A stretch of 64,000 bases of DNA, taken from positions 24,196,294-24,260,293 of the forward strand of contig NC_081844.1 of the NCBI RefSeq assembly GCF_963259705.1, written 5' to 3'. Under the pieces are notes generated by a model, which saw only the letters and a list, made by a program, of their open reading frames with translations, was not told the origin of the DNA and did not search any database. The DNA comes from Myotis daubentonii (taxonomy: Eukaryota > Chordata > Mammalia > Chiroptera > Vespertilionidae). How positions within the stretch are numbered: the first letter of the stretch is position 1; each line of letters opens with the position of its first letter. This document shows, in pieces, positions 56,041-64,000 of this stretch. A program made the position numbers and the translations under genes.

Positions 56041-56700
56041 AAGGCACAGAAGTGTGAAATCAAGATGTCTGCAGGGTGATACTTCCTATGAAATTTGGAG
56101 GGGAGGGTTTTTCTTTGCCTCTCTCCTGGCTTCTGGTGGTTGTTGGCATCCTTGGTGTTCCTTGGCTTGTAGATGCATCAATCCAATCTCTGCCTGCATT
56201 GTCACATGGTCTTCTCCCCTCATCTGTCGCTGTTTCTGTGTCTCTTTTCCTCTTATAAGGACACCAGTCATTGGATTAAGGGCCCACTCTGCTCCACTGT
56301 AACTTCATTTAACTAATTACATCTGCAAACACCCTATTTTCAAATAAGGTCACATTCTGAGGTACCATGAGTTAGAATAGTGATGGCAAACCTATGACAT
56401 GTGTGTCAGAGGTGACACACGTGTCAGAGATGACATGCGAACTCATTTTTTTGGTTGATTTTTCTTTGTTAAATGGCATTTAAATATATAAAATAAATAT
56501 AAAAAATATAAATCTTTGTTTTACTATGGTTGCAAATATCAAAAAATTTCTATATGTGACATGGCACCAGAGTTAAGTTAGGGTTTTTCAAAATGCTGAC
56601 ACGCCGAGCTCAAAAGGTTCGTCATCACTGAGTTAGAACTTTTATTTGGGAACACAATCCAACCCATAACAGTCTGCCCTCTGGCTCCTACAAATTGGTG
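56010..56700. mobile_element. Old LTR-type repeat interrupted by hAT copy C
   Basis: Flanks aattacatctgcaaacaccctatt and caatccaacccataacagtc in pieces fit one old repeat. The hAT element at 56378-56630 lies inside it. Confidence 0.6.
56378..56630. mobile_element. Short non-autonomous hAT element, copy C
   Basis: Same family as 11748 and 43137, with duplication agttagaa at 56370-56377 and 56631-56638. Confidence 0.94.
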
Positions 56701-57462
56701 CCGTCCCCACATGCAACTGTGGTCCCAACGTTCCTCCAATTTTTACCCATTCCAGCAGTCTTAAAATTTCATCTAAATCTCATCAACTGGAAAAAGGCCC
56801 AAATTTTATCATGTAAATCATCCAAATCAGATAATGGGTGAGGCTTAGGGTGTGATCCAGCCTGGGGCAAACTTCTCTTCATCTGTGAACCTGTGAAATC
56901 AGAAAGGAGATCTCTGCTTCCAGAATACAATGGTGGGGAATGCTTAGGACAGGCATTTCCATTCCCAACAGGAGAGAAAAAAGGGGTCACTGGTCCCAAG
57001 CAAGTTCACAGCCCAGCAGGGCAAAATCAAGGCCTGAAAATAATCCTTGTTCCTTAGAGCTGCCTGCTGGGGCGACAGCCTTGCTTTCTAGCTCATTCTG
57101 GATATTCCATTCTTGTTCCCCCAGATAGGTAAGTGGAGAGATTGGAGCCGATGGTTGGGTGTCTGGTCTGGAATTCAGATCTGAGTCAGCATTGTCAAGT
57201 AGAGTTGGCCAAGTAGAGGGGCAGGTTGCCAGCTGAGGCAGAGAGTACTGAGGGAGATGAGGAGAGGAAGGTCTGCATCATGGGAGATGGCGGAGGTGCT
57301 TATACAAAAAGCTGAGGCGTCTGGGAGTGTGGGCACTGTGCATGGCCCTATGAGTGTGTGCATGAGTGTGTGTACACATGTGATCACTAACAATCGGGGT
57401 GGGCAGCCCTTGTTCCTGGGAGCATGGTCACTGGGCTTCACAGCTCTCCCCTTCTCCTCTAG

Positions 57463-57551
57463 CTCTGCTTGCTCAAGAGCCTGTGTGGCTACAGGAGGAA
57501 AGTGTAGAGAAAGAAGCTGTGGTTCCTGGCGTGCTGTCTACCTGTGTACAG
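57463..57551 (+). CDS. ZNF333: ZNF333 exon 8 (linker)
   Basis: 89 bases, phase 1 to 0, acceptor tcctctag, donor gtaagt. Encodes EPVWLQEESVEKEAVVPG then VLSTCVQ, against human DPAWLQEDKVEEEAMAPG. Confidence 0.92.
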
Positions 57552-58182
57552 GTAAGTAAGAAGTGCTCCTTGCTCTTCTTTCTTGCTTTTCCCCCTGTCC
57601 CCTTCTCATTACCTGGAGCGTTTAGACCCCACAGTGCTGGCCTCCAGGCATCTAGGAATGGGGCTTCTCTCAGTGGGGGGAGGACAGCTCTGGCAACGAA
57701 CACGCCCCCCTCAGTCAGACCTTCCCCAGGTTGTTAAGTGCCATGTTCTGCTGAGCATCAGGAGGGAAAATAAAGCCAGGATGTGAGCTGTCCTTGTCTC
57801 CTAACCGTCATGGTCCCCTGGAGCAAATATTTCTCTCTTGCCTTTTTCTTTCTTGCCACATGCTTAGGTCTGCTGGACCCTGGGACTGAAGAAAAATAAA
57901 ACTGAAAGGGCTTCCTAGCTAATTGTCAATAGCTAAGTCCTGTCATGAAGTTGAGGTCCTTTGGCACTACGCCTCTGGGTGCTATCCCTCAGGAAGGGAA
58001 GAATAGAGAGAGAATTTTAGTTTTGAGGCCTATGCCTAAGGGCAGATTCTGAGGTACCTCAGAGCCCCATCTGAAAATCCTCCACACAGTGTCTCTGTTC
58101 CCAGGCTTGCCAACTCCCCACCATCCTCTTAAGTGTTGGCAGAAGTGGCCCCTGACTGAGCCTGAATGGGTGTGCATTTTAG

Positions 58183-58650
<468 letters not shown>

Positions 58651-58936
58651 AGTGGCCTCCCCATGGAAATGAATATCTATCTGCTGTTTCTGGGCTTCTC
58701 AAATACGTACATCCCTGAGCTAGGCCCTAGGTTTTGGGGACTGGAATGTCCCGTGTCCTTGGGGACCCAGCGAAGGAGCTTGTTCCTTAGTGACAGAGCT
58801 GTGCTGTGCCCATCCACATTTAGGCATGCGCATTTCACTGCTCCCATCTTCAGCACTCCTACTGACTTCAGAACATCAGCTCCGGTTTCATGGCAGGTGT
58901 AGTCTGCCCATACCATGTGTCTTTCCCCACGAGCAG

Positions 58937-59032
58937 GAGATCAACTATGCAAACTCAGCACCTTTTCCTATTTGGAGCAAAGAGAAGAGCTGTGGATCAC
59001 TGATAGAGGGATGTTCCCAGGAGTCCGAACAG
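58937..59032 (+). CDS. ZNF333: ZNF333 exon 10 (KRAB B box)
   Basis: 96 bases, phase 1 to 1, acceptor cacgagcag, donor gtgagt. Encodes DQLCKLSTFSYLEQREELW then ITDRGMFPGVRT, against human DQLCKPNALSYLEERGEQW. The LEQREELW core is typical KRAB-B. Confidence 0.95.
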
Positions 59033-59574
59033 GTGAGTGCCAGGCATATTAGGGGAGCACTAGCTCTGATTGGTAAGATGAATGCTCAGTTTGGAAAGTG
59101 TCAGTAAGGGGCATACTTTCAATGCCTTTGACAGAGAAGGCTATTGGTTGAGCTCCCTTAGTGAGTTTCACCTTTTTTCCTTTCTCTTTTTATCTCAAAT
59201 ACCTTACTCTGGTTTCATAGAACAATTTATCCCTCCTTCCCTTCACATTTAGCATTTTCAGGTGTGTATTTCATCCAGTTCCTCCCTCCTGTAGATTGTT
59301 AATACTTTCTCTCAATATCATAGAATACTTCCTTAGTAAATTATCTACTATTTCTATCCTTTGTCTCTGTGATTTCTTGACTCCTCACATAGCCAAATGC
59401 CTTAAAATTTTCCTTTGCTCTCTGGTACATTCTCCTTTTCACCCTTTCGTCCCATATTTAAGATCAGTATTTAAAAAATAATCTACTTGTCCTAGCTTAC
59501 TGTTTTGGTCATCTTGATCCTAGTTTCCTTCTCTGAACATTTAATTTCTCCCCCTCACCTTTAATTCATTTCAG

Positions 59575-59651
59575 AACCTCAACCTCAACCCCAAGAGTCA
59601 ATTCTTAACCAAGATACTTTTGCGAAGATTGCATCCATTGGCATAGAAAGG
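59575..59651 (+). CDS. ZNF333: ZNF333 exon 11 (linker)
   Basis: 77 bases, phase 1 to 0, acceptor tcatttcag, donor gtaagg. Encodes PQPQPQESILNQDTFAKIA then SIGIER; human has PQCQPQEAIPSQDTFTEIL. Confidence 0.94.
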
Positions 59652-60142
59652 GTAAGGTACACAACAGTTATTCTTGGTCCTCTATAATAGGAAGTCTGGA
59701 GTTGCTGCTGGTTAGAAAACAGCATATGTGGCTAGAGAAAGATTTAAGGCAAGGGATGCTCATGCAAGAGAAAGCATTTTCTTGGTAGAGAGTCTGTGAA
59801 TGTCATGATGAAGTGGGAGAAAACTTGAAATGTAGATTAAGACGCATCTTCATAGAATTCCCACAACTCACCATGTTCCTAAATGGGACACAGACATATT
59901 ATAGTCTTAAACAATTCAGAAAAAGTCTACATCTAAGAAGCCCCATGCAAGTAATGAAAATGATAGCTCTTTGTGGAATTGCATCCACTTGATAGAACTT
60001 AGAGTAAGAAATAGTACGGACACATGAAAATGGTAAAAGCTTCAGCTATAGAAATGTCTTGATTCTACACACAATTTACTTGGGGAAGAAGGTCGATGAT
60101 TATAATGAAATATTTGGTCTTCACATTTTCCTCAATTGACAG

Positions 60143-61219
60143 GAGCAACCCCTGCCTGGAGAAAAACTCTATAATGAATTTGGGGAACCCTTTAACAGTA
60201 TCAAACAACTTTTTCAGTGTGAGAGAATTTATGCTGGAGGCAACCCCTATGAATGCCCAGAGAGTGGGAAATCCTTCTTCCAGACCACTCACCAAATAGT
60301 GCACGAGAAGACCCAGAGTGGGCATAGTGGAGATAAAACCTATGCATGTAACAAATGTGAAAAGTCCTTCAGATACAGCTCTGACCTTATCAGGCACGAG
60401 AAGACCCATACCTCAGAGAAGTACTTTGAATGTCAGGAATGTAGGCACGCCTTCAAGTACTCCTCGAATCTGCGACGCCACATGAGGACACACACGGGAG
60501 AGAAACCTTTTGAATGTAGTCAGTGTGGGAAAACCTTCACAAGGAACTTCAACCTGATTTTGCACCAGAGAAACCACATGGGTGAGAAGCCCTATAAATG
60601 TAAGGACTGTGGGAAAGCTTTTAATCAGCCATCTTCTCTGAGGAGCCACATGAGAACTCACACTGGAGAGAAGCCCTTTGAATGCAGTCAGTGTGGGAAA
60701 GCTTTCAGGGAACATTCGTCACTGAAGACTCATCTGCGAACTCACACCAGAGAGAAACCGTATGAGTGTAACCAGTGTGGAAAGCCCTTCCGAACGAGCA
60801 CCCATCTGAACGTTCACAAGAGGATCCACACGGGGGAGAAACTTTATGAGTGTACTACTTGTGGTCAGGTGTTGAGTCGTCTCTCAACCCTCAAGAGTCA
60901 CATGCGAACCCACACTGGAGAGAAGCCCTATGCGTGCCAGGAATGTGGGCGAGCCTTTAGTGAGCCCTCATCCCTCAGGAAACATGCAAGGACCCACACC
61001 GGCAAGAAGCCCTATGCCTGTCAGGAATGTGGGCGAGCCTTTGGTCAGTCCTCACACCTTATTGTGCACGTGAGAACACACACTACAGGAAAACCCTATG
61101 AATGTAATCAGTGTGAGAAAGCGTTCAGGCACAGCTCTTCACTTACTGTGCATAAAAGGATTCATACCAGCCTGCCTTTATCAGTGTCTCATTCATTTGG
61201 TAGGCCCCTTGCTAATTAA
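60143..61219 (+). CDS. ZNF333: ZNF333 last exon: ten C2H2 zinc fingers
   Basis: Acceptor attgacag, then 358 codons to a TAA at 61217. After a linker (EQPLPGEKLYNEF) and one dead finger (YECPESGKSFF, second zinc cysteine replaced by serine), ten intact C2H2 fingers run from 60341 to 61165. They begin YACNKCEKSFRYSSDLIRH and end YECNQCEKAFRHSSSLTVH. Linkers are of TGEKP type with variants TREKP, MGEKP and TGKKP. Helix residues (for example RYSSDL, TRNFNL, REHSSL, RTSTHL, GQSSHL) equal the human ones, so the DNA target should be the same. Reports for human give an ATAAT core (from memory). The tail SLPLSVSHSFGRPLAN matches the human end, but about eight residues before it are missing. Confidence 0.97.
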   Translation, partial: EQPLPGEKLYNEFGEPFNSIKQLFQCERIYAGGNPYECPESGKSFFQTTHQIVHEKTQSGHSGDKTYACNKCEKSFRYSSDLIRHEKTHTSEKYFECQECRHAFKYSSNLRRHMRTHTGEKPFECSQCGKTFTRNFNLILHQRNHMGEKPYKCKDCGKAFNQPSSLRSHMRTHTGEKPFECSQCGKAFREHSSLKTHLRTHTREKPYECNQCGKPFRTSTHLNVHKRIHTGEKLYECTTCGQVLSRLSTLKSHMRTHTGEKPYACQECGRAFSEPSSLRKHARTHTGKKPYACQECGRAFGQSSHLIVHVRTHTTGKPYECNQCEKAFRHSSSLTVHKRIHTSLPLSVSHSFGRPLAN

Positions 61220-62290
61220 CTTCCAATTTGTGAAAATATAAACATTTGGGCCTATAATAATCTCTTATAGTACTTGGTTAGCTTCATGACATGTTTTGAT
61301 GTCTAATTTAATTTTTGGTTGATTTTAAATATTGTTTTAGTTTCCATTATTAAATCTTTGACACATTACTTATTTGTAATTAGATTTTTAAATAACTGCA
61401 TGGTTATATTTTTGTAGAGGTATAATTATTTATAGTGGAATGCATAAATATTATGAGTTAGATGAGTTGGACAGATGTATATATACATGTAACCAACAAT
61501 CCATTCAAGATATAGAACATTTCTATCATTCTGGAAAGTTGCTGCATATATCTGGGTGTTTCTTAGTTGCCTTTCTATTGTTGGTTTCTAATTTAATTAC
61601 ATTGAGCAGAGTGTGTGGTCTTTGGATTTTTGTTGAGATTTCTTTTTGGTCTAGTATGGCACATCCTACTAGTTGCCTACCAAAACTGCCCTTTCTTCTT
61701 TACAACAGAACCTACGTTTTTTTGTTCACATTGGTAATGTGCACTATTAAAAAACCTCCATCTCCCAGTCCTTCTTGTAGTTAGAGGCCACAGCGCCCAG
61801 TTCTGGTCAGTATGAGAAGTCGCTGGGTGTGACTCCTGGGAAAGAGATTGGAAAGGAGTGGTTTCATTTAGCCGGGTCCCTCTAGTTGCCTTTTGCACAA
61901 GCAGACATGGTGTCCAGTGCTAGAGGAGCCATCTGTGACCATGAGGATTAAAGGCACGGGCTCAAGAGAGTGTGGCCAGAAGTTACAAACATTCTGATTC
62001 CCCAATTGGTATCTTTATGTGTCTGCACCAGTCCCGAACTATTTATTTCTGAATATCTTGTTAGATGCACTTCTTACTAGTACATGACATTGGCTTTTTT
62101 GAGGAGGGAATTGGGGAAGGGAAGGCAGAGATGGGCTTGTTACAGTCGAATACAATTTCTAACAGATGCACTTCGTATATGGTCAGTTTTTGTAAGTGCT
62201 TCATGGGTGGTTGAAATCAATATATTCTACATTTGTCTACTAGATCCAGCCTATTATTTGTGTTTCAAAATCTGCATGTTTATAATAAAT
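61220..62290 (+). other. ZNF333 3' untranslated or flanking sequence
   Basis: AT-rich, no repeat clearly recognised except an L1-like antisense piece near 61410-61570. Probably 3' UTR at least in part. Confidence 0.45.
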
Positions 62291-62294
62291 ATTG

Positions 62295-62655
62295 GTCTCT
62301 GTCATAATCAGTTCAGGCTGCTATAACAAAAATACTATAGGCTGGGTGGCTTATAAACAACAGAAATTTATTTCTCACAGTTCTGGAGCCTGGAAATCTA
62401 AGATCGAGGCACTAGCAAATTTGACGTCTGCTTCCTGGTTCACAGATGGCCAGCTTCTCCCTTTGTACTCACATGACAGAAGGATTGAGGGAGCTTTCTG
62501 GTGTCCCTTTTATAAGGGCACTAATCCCATCCAAGAGGGGCCTACTCCTATAATCTAATCACCTCCCAATGGCCCCATCTCCAGCTACCATCGCACTGGG
62601 GAAGGCATTAACATATGAATGTTGGTGTACACAAACATTTGGTCCATAGCAGTTT
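62295..62655 (-). mobile_element. MaLR (MLT1/MST-type) LTR, antisense
   Basis: Blocks caggctgctataacaaaaat, ttataagggcactaatccca and aacatatgaatgttggtg, the complement of a MaLR LTR. Confidence 0.75.
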
Positions 62656-62768
62656 CTGATCTATAATGTACTAAAAGAGCTACATTTAACTCTTCCACCA
62701 TGGTTTTGGATTGCTGAATAAATCTTGTAATTCTATCAATTTTTAATTTATATATTTTGAAGCAATTA

Positions 62769-62774
62769 AATAAA
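62769..62774 (+). terminator. ZNF333: Candidate poly(A) signal for ZNF333
   Basis: AATAAA followed at 15-30 bases by a T/GT-rich stretch (tttttttctggtgtctgc). Other AATAAA hexamers stand at 62284 and 62717. Which one is used cannot be decided from the sequence. Confidence 0.4.
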
Positions 62775-62858
62775 CTTTTTTGATATTTTTTTTCTGGTGT
62801 CTGCAAAGTGTTTCATTTTTTTAATTAAAAAAATTGTTATTGTTGGACATATTACATA

Positions 62859-63408
62859 CTGTATTTTTCCGTGTAGAAGACACACCCATATATAAGATGC
62901 CCCCCACTTTTCCAACCCCAAATTAAGAAATCAATATTTTAAACATTTTGCTGGTTTTCCTCTCAAGGCCTTCTTTTTTGGCATCTAAAGGAGTTGTTCT
63001 TCCTGTTTTCTCCATTGTCTGACCATACACTCAGTGGGAGGAGGTCCAAATTGTCTCTCTGCAGCTCTGTTTCCAGGCTCTTTTGCATAACTGATTACAT
63101 TCAGTTTGAATTTTGTAGAATAAGACAATCGCTTACTGGTATTTATCTTTTTATTTTTTGACATCTTTATGGGCTCAGAACACTCTGGTCCCCATTGCAC
63201 TTCGCACTCTCCACCTCCTCCTCTAATCACAGCATCAGCTGAAATCAGTAACAATAATGCTTGTGATTGGAGGAAGCCTGTTGAACAAGTGGGCAACTAT
63301 ACACCTCGAGGCTCCCTCTTCGGCTGACTTCCATGTATAAGACCCTTGTTTTTAGTCTAACGATTTTAGAAAAAAATAGTGCCTTATACACGGGAAAATA
63401 AAATATGG
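62859..63408 (-). mobile_element. pogo-like DNA transposon remnant with DNA-binding domain
   Basis: Inverted ends (ctgtatttttccgtgtagaag left, complement of ccgtgtataaggc-type right) and TA on both sides. On the minus strand it encodes KRLSYSTKFKLNVISYAKE, then GNRAAERQFG and MVRQWRKQEEQLL, a Brinker-type helix-turn-helix as found in pogo/Tigger-like and POGK-type proteins. The DDE catalytic part is absent, so it is an internally deleted copy. Confidence 0.8.
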
Positions 63409-63409
63409 T

Positions 63410-63910
63410 ATGCCCCCTGTTTCCCCCCATCGACCCCTTCTAGCCCTCCCCCCCCACCCACCCCAGGCCTTCACCACCCTATTGTCTGCGTCCACGGGTT
63501 ATGCATATATGCATACAAGTTCTTTGGTTGATCTCTTCCCACCTACCCACCCCTGCCTTCCCTCTGAGATTCAACAGTCTGTTCCATGCTTCTATGTCTC
63601 TGGATCTATTTTGTTTGTCAGTTTATTTTGTTAATTAGATTCCACATATGAGTGAGATCATGTGTTACTTGTCTTTCTCTGACTGGCTTATTTCACTTAG
63701 CATAATACTCTCCAGGTTACTCCATGCTGCATAGTATTCCATGTTGTAAATGTACTACAGCTTTTTAGTCCACTTGTCTACTGATGGGCACTTGGACTGT
63801 TTCCAGATCTTAGCTATTGTAAATTGTGCTGCTATGAACATAGGGGTGCATACATTCTTTCTGATTGGTGTTTCATGTTTCTTAGGATATCCAGTGGAAA
63901 CTTGGTTCTC
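63410..63910 (-). mobile_element. L1 3' UTR, antisense
   Basis: Blocks ttagattccacatatgagtg, cacttagcataatactctcc and ctatgaacataggggtgcat. Confidence 0.88.
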
Positions 63911-64000
63911 AAACCCAAGGCTGTTTGAGAAGTGATTTGTTCGAAAACCGAATCATTTTTCCCCATTAGAAATGTAAATTGAATTAATATGTTCCAGACC

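Overview
The window is intronic, repeat-dense mammalian DNA, almost certainly from a vesper bat (Vespertilionidae or close kin). It carries many copies of the tRNA-derived VES SINE, several HeliBat-type Helitrons (TC...CTAG ends, insertion between A and T), a SPIN hAT element and other bat-type short hAT elements, on top of ordinary mammalian L1, MIR, MER20 and MLT1 copies.

Two protein-coding genes can be read exon by exon, diverging from the interval between about 40.4 and 44.7 kb. On the minus strand (40424 down to 232, running off the left edge) are nine coding exons of the adhesion GPCR ADGRE3 (EMR3): split signal peptide, two EGF modules, linker, GAIN-type stalk and the GPS cleavage motif. 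The seven-transmembrane exons lie beyond position 1. All splice sites and phases agree and no stop or frameshift is seen. On the plus strand is ZNF333, from a CpG-island promoter (44.45-45.15 kb) through about eleven coding exons (47503-61219): a diverged first KRAB module, linker exons, a canonical second KRAB A/B module, and a single last exon with ten C2H2 fingers. ADGRE3 beside ZNF333 is also the human 19p13 gene order.

Layout: 0.2-5.3 kb, last three ADGRE3 ectodomain exons region with L1, VES and a Helitron in the introns; 5.5-7.8 kb, a broken Helitron Pif1-type helicase gene whose 3' part is present as a large inverted repeat, fused to a promoter-like tandem repeat; 8-16.4 kb, ADGRE3 exons 6 and 7 with hAT and LTR insertions; 16.4-19.4 kb, an array of Helitrons in both orientations with two kinds of minisatellite and a pair of CTCF-like motifs; 19.9-24 kb, L1 and Helitron nests around ADGRE3 exon 5; 25.6-40.4 kb, ADGRE3 exons 4 to 1 among L1, VES, SPIN and Helitron copies; 44.4-61.2 kb, ZNF333; 61.2-64 kb, its 3' flank with an MLT1-like LTR, a pogo-like DNA transposon remnant and L1.

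The most notable observations are the Helitron helicase foldback, paired CTCF-like sites carried by a Helitron family, a 54-bp insertion that looks like a tailless retrocopy of a pre-tRNA-Leu(CAA), a missing splice acceptor AG in front of the first KRAB exon of ZNF333, and an odd seventh cysteine in ADGRE3 EGF1. No CRISPR, operon or bacterial feature is present. Gene identities rest on remembered human protein sequences, not on a database search.
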